From contig JAVBUO010000061.1 in assembly GCA_031555315.1 (NCBI GenBank), forward strand, positions 1 to 22,221: a stretch of 22,221 bases of DNA, read 5' to 3'. The stretch comes from JAVBJV01 sp031555315. Lineage in GTDB: Bacteria; Pseudomonadota; Alphaproteobacteria; Acetobacterales; Acetobacteraceae. Positions 8,020-16,445 of this stretch are shown in pieces. Made by a program: the position numbers and the translations under genes. How positions within the stretch are numbered: the first letter of the stretch is position 1; each line of letters starts with the position of its first letter. The notes under the pieces were generated by a model that was not told the DNA's origin, searched no databases, and worked only from the letters and a program-made list of their open reading frames with translations.

Positions 8020-8046
8020 GGGCGCGCCCCGGACTAGAGCGCGCCC
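8020..8046 (-). terminator. Hairpin between mnmG and rsmG, possible weak terminator
   Basis: The inverted repeat GGGCGCGC (8020-8027) with GCGCGCCC (8039-8046) has an 11-base loop. Read on the minus strand it comes 24 bases after the mnmG stop and is followed by CTTTGTGTTT, a poor but T-rich tail. It could partly end mnmG transcription and leave rsmG-parA-parB to their own promoter among the parS sites; this is inference. Confidence 0.5.
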
Positions 8047-8070
8047 CTGTTCGCGGTCCGCGCCAAGTGG

Positions 8071-9945
8071 TTATTCCGCTCTGGGGGGGGCGCGCGTCGT
8101 GCGCAGATGCGCCATCAGTGCGGTCAGCGCGGCGGGGGTGATGCCGGGCAGGCGGGTTGCGGCCCCCAGGGTCGCCGGGCGTGCCGTGTCGAGCCGCTGG
8201 CGCATTTCGTTCGACAGCCCGCCCACCTGGCGGAAATCGAGGTCGGCGGGCAGGGCGATGTTTTCTTCGCGGCGGAAGGCGCGGATATCGGCTTCCTGGC
8301 GCCCGAGATACCCGGCATAGCGCGCCCGGGTCTGCAGCTCGTCGCAGACGTCGGGGCTCAGGTCGCGTAAAAACGGAAAGGCCGCCTCGAGCGCTGCGGG
8401 CGCAACGCCGGGCAGCGCCATCACGTCCAGCGCCGAGCGCTTGCGGCCGTCGCGGTTGACGATGATCCCGTGGGCGGCGAGCTTTTCGGGCGAAAGCGGG
8501 GTGGCGATCGCCGCTTCCAGCGCCGCGGCGATCGCGGCCTCGCGGGCCCGGAAAGCGGTTTCGCGCCTTTGGCCCACACATCCCCAGTCCAGCCCGCGCG
8601 CGGTCAGCCGCAGGTCGGCGTTGCCGGCCCGCAGGCTGAGCCGGTATTCGGCGCGCGAGGTGAACATCCGGTACGGCTCGGTCACGCCCTGGGTGGTCAG
8701 GTCGTCGATCATCACGCCGAGATAGGCCTCGGCCCGATCGACGATCACCCCTGCGCTGCCCGCCGCGCGCCGCGCCGCGTTCACCCCGGCCAGCAGCCCC
8801 TGCGCCGCGGCCTCCTCGTAACCGGTCGTGCCGTTGATCTGCCCGGCCAGGAACAGGCGCGGCACGGCGCGCAGCTCTAGCGTGGCGGCCAAGGCGCGGG
8901 GGTCGACGAAGTCGTACTCCACCGCATAGCCGGGGCGGAGGATGCGCGCGTGTTCGAGGCCCGGAATGCTGGCGACGATCCTTGCCTGCACATCGGCGGG
9001 CAGCGAGGTCGAAATGCCGTTCGGGTAGATGGTGTCGTCGTCCAGCCCCTCAGGTTCCAGAAAGATCTGATGCCGGTCGCGTTCGGCGAACCGGACCACC
9101 TTGTCTTCGATCGACGGACAGTAGCGTGGGCCCGGCCCGGCGATGCGCCCCGCGTACATGGGCGATCGGTGCAGGTTGGCGCGGATCAGATCGTGCGTCG
9201 CCTGCGTGGTGCCGGTCACCCGGCATTCGATCTGCGGTGTGGTGATCGCTTCGGTCAGGCGCGAGAACGGGGTAGGGATCGGGTCGCCGCGATCCTCGGG
9301 CAGGCTGGCCCAGTCGATGCTGCGCTTGTCGAGGCGCGGCGGCGTACCGGTCTTCAGCCGGCCCAGGGGCAGGTTCAGCCGGGCGAGCGCCGCCGAAAGT
9401 CCTTGCGCCGCCGCTTCGCCGACGCGCCCGCCTTCGGTCTGTGCCTCGCCCACATGCATCAGGCCGCGCAGGAAGGTGCCGGTGGTCAGCACCGCCGCAC
9501 CACAGGCGAGGCGCGTGCCGTCGGCCAGTACCACGGCGTTCAGCGCGCCTGCGGCATCGGTCTCGATGTCCTCGACGGCGGCGGCGCGGATGGTCAAATT
9601 GGCGGTTTCGGCCAGCAGCGATTGAATGGAAGCCTTATATAAGACGCGGTCGGCCTGGGCGCGCGGGCCGCGCACGGCGGGGCCTTTCGAGGCATTGAGC
9701 ATCTTGAAGTGTATGCCCGCCTGATCGGCAGCGCGGCCCATCAGCCCGTCCAGCGCATCGACCTCGGTCACCAGATGGCCTTTGCCGAGGCCGCCGATCG
9801 CCGGGTTGCACGACATCTCGCCGATCGTGTCGATGCGATGGGTCAGCAGCAGCGTGCGTGCCCCCATGCGCGCCGCGGCAGCGGCGGCCTCTGTCCCCGC
9901 ATGGCCGCCGCCGATCACGATCACATCATAACGGTTTTGAGTCAT
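8071..9945 (-). CDS. mnmG: tRNA uridine-34 carboxymethylaminomethyl modification enzyme MnmG (GidA)
   Basis: 624 residues (E. coli 629). MnmG is the FAD-dependent partner of MnmE that adds the carboxymethylaminomethyl group to wobble uridine 34 of certain tRNAs. The FAD-binding motif IGGGHAGTEAA is at residues 11-21, followed by MSCNPAIGGLGKGHL near 47 and VRGPRAQADR near 92. The C-terminal helical domain ends in TRLPGITPAALTALMAHL. ATG 9945 gives the standard start MTQNRYDVIVIGGG, although no clear ribosome site precedes it. The gene lies downstream of mnmE after a 206-base gap rather than overlapping it, and upstream of rsmG, the common gid arrangement. Confidence 0.98.
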   Translation of the reverse strand: MTQNRYDVIVIGGGHAGTEAAAAAARMGARTLLLTHRIDTIGEMSCNPAIGGLGKGHLVTEVDALDGLMGRAADQAGIHFKMLNASKGPAVRGPRAQADRVLYKASIQSLLAETANLTIRAAAVEDIETDAAGALNAVVLADGTRLACGAAVLTTGTFLRGLMHVGEAQTEGGRVGEAAAQGLSAALARLNLPLGRLKTGTPPRLDKRSIDWASLPEDRGDPIPTPFSRLTEAITTPQIECRVTGTTQATHDLIRANLHRSPMYAGRIAGPGPRYCPSIEDKVVRFAERDRHQIFLEPEGLDDDTIYPNGISTSLPADVQARIVASIPGLEHARILRPGYAVEYDFVDPRALAATLELRAVPRLFLAGQINGTTGYEEAAAQGLLAGVNAARRAAGSAGVIVDRAEAYLGVMIDDLTTQGVTEPYRMFTSRAEYRLSLRAGNADLRLTARGLDWGCVGQRRETAFRAREAAIAAALEAAIATPLSPEKLAAHGIIVNRDGRKRSALDVMALPGVAPAALEAAFPFLRDLSPDVCDELQTRARYAGYLGRQEADIRAFRREENIALPADLDFRQVGGLSNEMRQRLDTARPATLGAATRLPGITPAALTALMAHLRTTRAPPRAE

Positions 9946-10151
9946 GAGGGGGGTTTACAAAAATTCTTCCCTCATGTCTCACGTGGAATATATTCCTTTA
10001 TTGGGGGTGGTAAATTACAATATTAAATATTAACAAATATACATATTCTGGGTTGCTTGCGGCCGGGGCGCGGCATTCGCTGCATGCGCCGGGTTGCGCA
10101 ATCCCGCCGCGTCAGATGGCGCCGGTTAAGAGCGATGCGGTCCGCCCCTGG
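9946..10151. other. Spacer between mnmE and mnmG with AT-rich island and degenerate parS-like site
   Basis: No gene. About 9985-10050 is strongly AT-rich (ATATTAAATATTAACAAAT and similar) in otherwise GC-rich DNA, which suits a promoter for mnmG. At 9975-9990 TGTCTCACGTGGAATA matches 13 of 16 positions of parS, including the central TCACGTG. No DnaA boxes of the TTATNCACA type were seen. Confidence 0.5.
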
Positions 10152-11450
10152 CTATTTCCCGATACAGAACTGCCCGAAGATCACGTCCAGCACGTCCTCG
10201 ACGCCGACCTGGCCGGTGATCCGGCCGATGGCGCGCAGGGCGAGGCGCAGATCCTCGGCCCGCAGTTCCGCTTCCGGCGCGGCCTCGGCGCGTTGCAGCG
10301 CGGCGGCGGCCTCGGTCAGGGCGGCGCGGTGGCGGGCGCGGGTCAGCGGCGGCGGTCCCCGCCGGTCCAGCAGCGCGCGCACCCGTTCGGCCAGCACGGC
10401 CTGCAGGCGGTCGACCCCGGCGCCGGTGCGCGCCGACACCGCCAGTGTGTCGGTGGCGGACGGGGTGGCCGTATCGGCCTTGTTCGCCACGTACAAGATG
10501 GGGGTGGCGGCCGGAATGTTGGGCACGGCGAGCGGCTGCGTGCCCGCTTCGTGGACCAGCAGCACCAGATCGGCGTCTTCGGCGCGGGCGTGGGCGCGGC
10601 GGATGCCCTCGGCCTCGATGTCGTCGGCGGTCTCGCGCAGCCCGGCGGTGTCCACCAGGGTGAGCGGGAAACCTGCCAGATCCATATGCACCTCGACGAC
10701 ATCGCGTGTGGTGCCGGCGCGATGGCTGACGATCGCCGCCTCGCGCCCGGCCAGTGCGTTCAGCAGCGACGACTTGCCGACGTTGGGCGCACCGAGGATG
10801 GCGATCTGCATGCCGTTGCGCAGCCGTTCACCGCGGCGGTCGTCGGCCAGGTGCGCGCCGAGTTCAGCGCACAGAACACGCAACGATTGCACAGCACCGG
10901 CTTCGACGTCGGCGGGCAGATCCTCGTCGGAAAAATCGATCAATGCTTCCTGATGCGCGAGCAGCACGATCAGGCGTTGTGTCCAGTCCGTATATAAGCG
11001 TGCCAGCGCCCCTTCGGTCTGGCGCAGCGCCTGTTTGCGCTGCGCTTCGGTTTCAGCCTCGATCAGGTCGGCGATTCCTTCGGCCGCGGTCAGATCGAGT
11101 TTGCCATTCAGAAAGGCGCGGCGGGTAAACTCGCCGGGTTCTGCGGGGCGGGCGCCAAGTGCGATCAACGTATGCGACACCGCATCGACAACGGCGCGTC
11201 CGCCATGCAGATGCAGTTCCGCTGAATCTTCGCCGGTAAACGATGCCGGCCCGGGAAAATACAGCACCAGTGCATGATCGATTGTACCGTTCTCGAAATC
11301 ACGCAGGCGTCGCAAACTTGCCTGCCTTGCATCTGGAAGTTTGCCGGCAATGGCGCTTATAATAGTGGTGGTGTTTGTTCCACTTATGCGTATGACAGCG
11401 ATAGCGCTGCGTATGGCTCCAGACGCAAGGGCAAATACTGTTTCTGTCAT
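10152..11450 (-). CDS. mnmE: tRNA modification GTPase MnmE (TrmE)
   Basis: 432 residues, slightly short for the family (about 450). MnmE binds a formyl-tetrahydrofolate derivative and GTP and acts with MnmG on tRNA wobble uridine. The N-terminal folate-binding domain has FTGEDSAELHLHGG near residues 71-84. The G domain shows G1 GAPNVGKSS (220-228), G2 AGTTRD near 245-250, G3 DTAGL (267-271) and G4 NKAD near 322. The protein ends in the expected CIGK, whose cysteine is conserved and needed for activity in this family. ATG 11450 gives METVFA-type start MTETVFALASG. It is divergent from the DUF255 gene across 69 bases, which must hold both promoters. Confidence 0.98.
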   Translation of the reverse strand: MTETVFALASGAIRSAIAVIRISGTNTTTIISAIAGKLPDARQASLRRLRDFENGTIDHALVLYFPGPASFTGEDSAELHLHGGRAVVDAVSHTLIALGARPAEPGEFTRRAFLNGKLDLTAAEGIADLIEAETEAQRKQALRQTEGALARLYTDWTQRLIVLLAHQEALIDFSDEDLPADVEAGAVQSLRVLCAELGAHLADDRRGERLRNGMQIAILGAPNVGKSSLLNALAGREAAIVSHRAGTTRDVVEVHMDLAGFPLTLVDTAGLRETADDIEAEGIRRAHARAEDADLVLLVHEAGTQPLAVPNIPAATPILYVANKADTATPSATDTLAVSARTGAGVDRLQAVLAERVRALLDRRGPPPLTRARHRAALTEAAAALQRAEAAPEAELRAEDLRLALRAIGRITGQVGVEDVLDVIFGQFCIGK

Positions 11451-11519
11451 CCGGGTCTCACCGTTGCGGGAATCATGTTCTATCCAACCCCTGTTCAGTG
11501 CCGCAAGGATCTGGCGTGA

Positions 11520-13535
11520 ATGAGCGATAGCAATCTTCTTGGAAACGAGGCGTCACCGTATCTGTTGCAGCATGCGGACGACCCTGTGCATTGGCAACCG
11601 TGGAGCAAAGCGGTGCTGGCCGAGGCCAAACGGCAGAACAAACCCGTTCTGCTGTCGATCGGTTATGCGACGTGTCACTGGTGCCATGTGATGGCGCATG
11701 AATCGTTTCGGGACGCGGCGACCGCTGCGCAGATGAATGAACAATTTATCTGTGTGAAGGTGGATCGCGAGGAACGCCCCGACCTCGACCGGCTGTACAT
11801 GTCGGCCTTGCATGTGCTGGGTCAGCAGAGCGGCTGGCCGCTGACGATCTTTCTGCTGCCCGACGGCACGCCGTTCTGGGGCGGTACGTATTTCCCGCCG
11901 GAAGCGCGCTGGGAAAAACCCGCGTTTCGTGATGTGCTGACCAGCGTGTACGAAGCCTTCGTGCGAGAAGGCGACAAGATCGCCGAGAACGCCGAGGTGA
12001 TGCGTCAGGCGCTGACCCTGCTGTCGACGACCCAGCCGGGCGAGACGATCGACAATGCGTTGCTCGATCGGGCCAACGCAGGTTTTCTGCGGCTGATGGA
12101 CATGGAACGCGGCGGGCTGCGCGGCGCGCCGAAATTTCCGAATGCGCCGATCTTCAGGTTTTTGTGGGCGGAATATTTTCGCAGTGGCAAAACGCAGTTA
12201 CGTGACGTCGTGCTGCTGTTGTTGCTGAAGATATCGGTGGGTGGCATCTGGGATCATCTGGGCGGCGGGTTTTCGCGTTACAGCACCGATGCCGACTGGC
12301 TGGTGCCGCATTTCGAAAAGGTGCTGAGCGACAACGCGCAACTGCTCGAACTGCTGACACTGGTTTACAGCGAAACCAGAGATCCCCTGATCGCCGACCG
12401 TGTTTACGAACTGGTGGTCTGGCTGGCACGCGACATGCAGGCCGATGCGGGATTCGCCGCGGCGCAGGACGCCGACAGCGAAGGTGTCGAGGGTAAGTTC
12501 TACGTCTGGACCGCGGCCGAGGTGGACAAGATCCTGGGGGCGGATGCACCGCTGTTTCGCAGCACGTACGACATCACCGCCACCGGCAACTGGGATGGCG
12601 TGAACATTCCGAATCTGCTGTGGAGCACGGCCAAGCTCGGCAAGACCGAACGCAACGCGCTGACGCGGGCGCGTGAAAAACTGTTCGAGGTGCGCAAGGC
12701 GCGTTCGCCGCTACTGACCGACACCAAGGTGCTGACGGACTGGAACGGCCTGATGATCGCCGCGCTGGCACGTGCCTCGGTGGTGTTCGAGAACGAGGAA
12801 TGGATCTTGCTGGCGCAGGATATCTTCGCCGATGTGCTCAAGTTTCTGCGCGATGCCGACGGCAGGTTGGCGCATGCGTTCTGTAGTGGTCGTGTAACGG
12901 CACGCGGCATTCTCGATGATTATGCCTGCATGACCTATGCGGCGCTGATGCTGTTCCATGCTACGGGGAAAGCGGATTACCTGCGCGAGGCGATCGGCCT
13001 TATTCAAGAGGTCGAAGAACGCTTCATGGATCCGGATGGGTCATTCTATACCAACGCATCGGATGCCGATGACGTCATTGTGCGTCTGCGCAATGCTGCC
13101 GATGAGTCGGTATTGTCCGGCAACGGATTGATGGCCGAAAATTATGCGCGGCTGTTTCACATCACCGGCTATGCGGAATGGGCCGAACGCGCGCAACGGA
13201 TTGTCAGCGCCTATTCGGGGGCCGGCGACGCCCTGGGCGCCATGCCGACGCTGATGGGCGCGGCATCGCTGCTGCGCAACGGAATTTCCATCGTGGTGCA
13301 TGGTGCAGAGGACGATCCTGCCTATCAGGCACTGCTGAAGGCGGCGCGCACGCATCCGAATCCGATGGCCGTCGTGCTGGCGACGCCGGAGGCCATATCG
13401 GCCAACCATCCTGCCTATGCGAAGATCGGCAAGGGTGGGACCAAGGCCGCGGCCTATGTCTGCCGTGATCAGACCTGTCTGCCGCCCATTCATGACGAAG
13501 CCGGTCTGCGGGCGGCGCTGGCGCCACGGTCGTAA
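11520..13535 (+). CDS. DUF255 thioredoxin-fold protein (YyaL/SPATA20-like)
   Basis: 671 residues, normal for the family. The N-terminal half is a thioredoxin-like domain (DUF255) starting NLLGNEASPYLLQHADDPVHW with the motif C-H-W-C-H at residues 52-56 (GYATCHWCHVMAHESF). The rest resembles an alpha/alpha six-barrel of the N-acylglucosamine 2-epimerase/glycosidase kind, with GGLRGAPKFPN near residue 197, GGGFSRYSTDADWLVPHFEKVL near 253 and a DWNGLM segment near 405. No signal peptide, so it is cytoplasmic. The substrate of this family is not established. AAGGA at 11505-11509 supports ATG 11520. It is divergent from mnmE, and the alkyltransferase gene follows 93 bases on. Confidence 0.93.
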   Translation: MSDSNLLGNEASPYLLQHADDPVHWQPWSKAVLAEAKRQNKPVLLSIGYATCHWCHVMAHESFRDAATAAQMNEQFICVKVDREERPDLDRLYMSALHVLGQQSGWPLTIFLLPDGTPFWGGTYFPPEARWEKPAFRDVLTSVYEAFVREGDKIAENAEVMRQALTLLSTTQPGETIDNALLDRANAGFLRLMDMERGGLRGAPKFPNAPIFRFLWAEYFRSGKTQLRDVVLLLLLKISVGGIWDHLGGGFSRYSTDADWLVPHFEKVLSDNAQLLELLTLVYSETRDPLIADRVYELVVWLARDMQADAGFAAAQDADSEGVEGKFYVWTAAEVDKILGADAPLFRSTYDITATGNWDGVNIPNLLWSTAKLGKTERNALTRAREKLFEVRKARSPLLTDTKVLTDWNGLMIAALARASVVFENEEWILLAQDIFADVLKFLRDADGRLAHAFCSGRVTARGILDDYACMTYAALMLFHATGKADYLREAIGLIQEVEERFMDPDGSFYTNASDADDVIVRLRNAADESVLSGNGLMAENYARLFHITGYAEWAERAQRIVSAYSGAGDALGAMPTLMGAASLLRNGISIVVHGAEDDPAYQALLKAARTHPNPMAVVLATPEAISANHPAYAKIGKGGTKAAAYVCRDQTCLPPIHDEAGLRAALAPRS

Positions 13536-13628
13536 CGATGCATGCTCCACCCGACATTTTGCGTGTTCTGAACGGTTGCGTTTCGCGCAAAGGCGGGTGG
13601 CGCGCGCGGTGCGGGCAAGGGGAATAAT

Positions 13629-14084
13629 GTGCCGCAACTGTCATTGCATTCTCCGGTTGGAGAGTTGACCGTATCGGAGGAAGACGGAAAGATCGTTTCG
13701 CTCGACTGGGGGTGGGGGCGTGATCAGACCGAAACACCGTTGCTGTGCGCCGTGCGTGCGCGGTTGCATGCTTATTTCGACGGTGCGCGTGACGACTTCA
13801 CGGATCTGCCGCTGAACCCGGCCGGCACCGATTTTCAGAAACGTGTGTGGCGAACGCTGTGCACGATTCCCTACGGACAGACCTGGACCTACGCCGATCT
13901 GGCGCGCAAGGTGGGGTCGGTCGCACGGGCGGTGGGTCAGGCGAATGCGGCAAACCCGATCCCGTTGCTGATCCCGTGTCATCGTGTGCTGGCGGCCCAT
14001 GGTCTGGGCGGGTATTCCGGCGGCGACGGCGTGGACACCAAGGCGTGGCTGCTGGGGCTCGAGAATCCCGGTCTGGCTCTGTGA
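13629..14084 (+). CDS. ogt: Methylated-DNA--protein-cysteine S-methyltransferase
   Basis: 151 residues. It repairs O6-alkylguanine by moving the alkyl group to its own cysteine, in a single-turnover reaction. The active site IPCHRV has Cys117, preceded by the DNA-binding helix region RAVGQANAANP (100-110) and FQKRVWRTLCTIPYGQTWTYADLA near 69-92. It has only the core repair domain and a short N-terminal domain, so it is Ogt-like and lacks the AraC-type part of Ada. The start is GTG 13629 with AAGGGGA about 6 bases upstream; the nearby ATG at 13627 is in another frame. Possible co-transcription with the quinone reductase gene, which starts 42 bases on. Confidence 0.95.
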   Translation: MPQLSLHSPVGELTVSEEDGKIVSLDWGWGRDQTETPLLCAVRARLHAYFDGARDDFTDLPLNPAGTDFQKRVWRTLCTIPYGQTWTYADLARKVGSVARAVGQANAANPIPLLIPCHRVLAAHGLGGYSGGDGVDTKAWLLGLENPGLAL

Positions 14085-14126
14085 CAGCAGAAGCCGCCGC
14101 CGCTATTTCGACAGGAGCGTAAACAG

Positions 14127-15101
14127 ATGACCAAAGCAATCCGGATCCACGCCTACGGTGGCCCCGAACAGATGCGTTGGGAAGATCTGCCGACGCCCGA
14201 GCCGGGGCCGGGGGAAGTTCTGCTGCGGCACGAAGCGATCGGGCTGAATTATATCGACGTGTATTTCCGCACCGGCCTGTACAAGGTGCCGGCATTGCCC
14301 GCGACGCTGGGCATGGAGGCTGCCGGCAGCGTACTGGCGACCGGTGATGGTGTCACTGATCTGACGGTGGGCGACCGCGTGGCCTATGCGATGGGGCCGA
14401 TGGGGGCCTATGCGACCGAACGCGTGATCAAGACGGACCGCCTGGTGAAGCTGCCCGATGCCATAGGCATGCAGACCGCAGCGGCGATGATGCTGCAGGG
14501 CATGACCGCGCAGTACCTGCTGATGCGCACCTATCCGGTCAAGGCGGGTGACACCGTTCTGGTGCACGCCGCGGCGGGCGGCGTGGGGCTGATCCTGTGC
14601 CAGTGGGCGAAGCATCTGGGCTGCACGGTGATCGGCGTCGTGGGGTCGGCCGACAAGGTCGCCCGCGCCCAGGACGCCGGCGCGGACCACGTGATCGTCG
14701 GGCACGACGGGCTGGCCGACAAGGTGCGCGACATCACCCAGGGCGAGATGGTGCCGGTGGTCTACGACAGCGTGGGCCAGGAAACGTTCATGGCGTCGAT
14801 CGACTGTCTTGCCCCGCTGGGGATGATGGTCTCGTACGGCAATGCCTCGGGCCCGCTGCCGCCGATCGATTCCGGGCTGCTGGCGGCCAAGGGCAGCCTG
14901 TTCTTTACCCGTCCGACGCTGGCGACCTACACCGCCAAACGCGCCGACCTCGAACGCATAGCGGCCGATCTGTTCGATGTCGTGGTCAAGGGGGCGGTGA
15001 AGATTCACGTCAATCAGACATTCGCGCTGAAAGACGCCGCCGATGCCCATCGCGCGCTGGAAGCGCGCCAGACGACAGGCAGCACGGTCCTGCTGCCCTG
15101 A
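14127..15101 (+). CDS. NADPH:quinone oxidoreductase, zinc-independent MDR family
   Basis: 324 residues, the usual length of QorA-type enzymes. The family reduces quinones or enones with NADPH in the cytoplasm. The N-terminal GroES-like domain shows GPEQMRWEDLPTPEPGPGEVLLR, NYIDVYFRTGLY and LGMEAAGSV. The Rossmann domain has the nucleotide-binding VLVHAAAGGVGLILCQWAK near residue 148. The zinc-binding residues of classical alcohol dehydrogenases are absent, as expected for this branch. AGGAG about 12 bases before ATG 14127 supports the start. The physiological substrate cannot be told from sequence. Confidence 0.93.
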   Translation: MTKAIRIHAYGGPEQMRWEDLPTPEPGPGEVLLRHEAIGLNYIDVYFRTGLYKVPALPATLGMEAAGSVLATGDGVTDLTVGDRVAYAMGPMGAYATERVIKTDRLVKLPDAIGMQTAAAMMLQGMTAQYLLMRTYPVKAGDTVLVHAAAGGVGLILCQWAKHLGCTVIGVVGSADKVARAQDAGADHVIVGHDGLADKVRDITQGEMVPVVYDSVGQETFMASIDCLAPLGMMVSYGNASGPLPPIDSGLLAAKGSLFFTRPTLATYTAKRADLERIAADLFDVVVKGAVKIHVNQTFALKDAADAHRALEARQTTGSTVLLP

Positions 15102-15157
15102 CGGGGTAGTCCCACCGCCATCAGATCGACATCGCAAGTTTATTTTATCTCCGATTG

Positions 15158-15176
15158 CCCTCGGAGAAGGGTTTTT
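15158..15176 (+). terminator. Possible weak terminator after the quinone oxidoreductase
   Basis: CCCT (15158-15161) can pair with AGGG (15168-15171), followed by TTTTT. An alternative stem TCCGA/TCGGA (15150-15165) overlaps it. The stems are short, so the call is tentative. Confidence 0.35.
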
Positions 15177-15180
15177 AGTG

Positions 15181-15296
15181 GAAATTTTGATAAAATATAC
15201 TAATAACCATTTAATTGATTGACAGCAGATTAATTGCAAATTATCCGGAAAGTCTAGATAAAAAAAGAATTTTACGTTTTTTAGAGGGTGGCCTGT
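15181..15296 (+). promoter_or_regulatory. AT-rich leader of the autotransporter-barrel gene, candidate promoter
   Basis: This stretch is much richer in A and T than its surroundings. A consensus-like -35 box TTGACA lies at 15219-15224, but the hexamer 17 bases on (TATCCG, 15242-15247) is a poor -10 box. The ribosome site AGAGGG is at 15283-15288. The -35/-10 pairing is uncertain. Confidence 0.35.
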
Positions 15297-16343
15297 ATGC
15301 GTTCTCCTTGCCTCTATCGCCTCGTTCTGATCGGCAGCGTTCTGTCTGGAACGTCCCATGCGCTGTCTCTGGCACCGGTCTATTTGCAAACGGACGGCAC
15401 GGCGCAGACGGTGCAGGGAGGGGTTCTCCGCGGCCAGCTCGGGCGGATGCTGGGCACGTTTCACGAGCGTCAGGGCGACCAGGCGCTGCTGAACGGCACG
15501 GGTGCCGTCTCGTCGCTATGGCTGCGCGGACTGGGCGCGCATACGCAACAGGACTGGCCGGACATCAGCTCCAGCCCGAACGGCAATACCGCCAGTGCGC
15601 GGTTTCGCGGCGACACGCTGGGCGGGCAGGGCGGGGTCGACCTGTTCGCATTCGACCGGGGCAACGGGCATCGCGATCATATCGGCCTGCTGGGCGGGTA
15701 TGCGCGCACGGATGGCACGATCAGCGATCTGCGCGGCATCGAGACCGACCAGTGGTTGAACACCACCAGTCTGGGTGTTTACTGGACGCATATCGGGCCG
15801 GGAAACTGGTACCTCGATACGGTCGTGATGGGCAGCTGGGGGGATGCGGAAGTGTCCAGTGAGGTCGGCCGCACCAAGACCGATGTCACAGCGTTCAGCT
15901 TTTCGCTCGAAGGCGGTTATCCGATTGTGCTGGGCGCGCATCTGTTGCTGGAGCCACAGGCCCAGATCGTCGTGCAGCATACCGACATCGATGCGATCGA
16001 TGTCGCCTATGGGCAGAGCTATGCGGTGTTCGACCCAGACACCGCGATCTCCGGGCGCTTCGGGTTGCGTTTGCGCGGGCAGTTCGAGATCGGCAGCGTC
16101 GGGGTGGTGCCGTATGGTGTGGTCAGCGTCTGGCACACGCTCGCGGGCAAGGATCGTATGCGGCTGCTGGGACAGAAAGTCACGACCGAGTACGGCGGAA
16201 CAAGTCTGGAAGCACGTCTTGGTCTGGCAATGCGGTTCAGTCAGAGTGTGTCATTGTATGTCGATGCCGGATACCAGACCGGCCTCGATGATGCGGATCA
16301 GGAGACCGTGTTCGGTTCGCTGGGACTCAGACTTACCTGGTAG
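15297..16343 (+). CDS. Autotransporter beta-barrel domain protein with little or no passenger
   Basis: 348 residues from ATG 15297, chosen because AGAGGG stands 8 bases upstream; the frame is open from a GTG at 15288. A signal peptide (MRSPCLYRLVLIGSVLSGTSHA) probably ends near residue 22. About 50 residues follow with a helical LRGQLGRMLGTFHERQG, then a typical autotransporter barrel starts at SSLWLRGLG (about 74) and runs to the end, closing with FGSLGLRLTW, a beta-signal with terminal aromatic residue. Such barrels are usually preceded by hundreds of residues of secreted passenger; here there is almost none. It may be a free-standing outer-membrane barrel or the remnant of a larger protein. 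The leader is AT-rich and suggests its own promoter. Confidence 0.85.
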   Translation: MRSPCLYRLVLIGSVLSGTSHALSLAPVYLQTDGTAQTVQGGVLRGQLGRMLGTFHERQGDQALLNGTGAVSSLWLRGLGAHTQQDWPDISSSPNGNTASARFRGDTLGGQGGVDLFAFDRGNGHRDHIGLLGGYARTDGTISDLRGIETDQWLNTTSLGVYWTHIGPGNWYLDTVVMGSWGDAEVSSEVGRTKTDVTAFSFSLEGGYPIVLGAHLLLEPQAQIVVQHTDIDAIDVAYGQSYAVFDPDTAISGRFGLRLRGQFEIGSVGVVPYGVVSVWHTLAGKDRMRLLGQKVTTEYGGTSLEARLGLAMRFSQSVSLYVDAGYQTGLDDADQETVFGSLGLRLTW

Positions 16344-16445
16344 ACGCTGTGCGGCACGTTGCGTGCGTGCATTTCGTGTGTAGTCAGGCGTGAAAAATCT
16401 GCGTTACGCTGCGTGGGACAAAATAGAAACCACGAGGAAAACGCC

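Noticed and set aside
9985..10050. AT-rich island as replication origin
   Set aside because: No DnaA boxes of the TTATNCACA type seen and the stretch is short; left only as a question in the findings.
14103..15464. 453-codon open frame on the minus strand
   Set aside because: Antisense to the quinone oxidoreductase gene; histidine/arginine-rich shadow with no family match.
16359..16445. N-terminal extension of the substrate-binding protein
   Set aside because: It would place 29 residues before a clear Tat signal peptide, and the ATG at 16446 has its own AGGA ribosome site.
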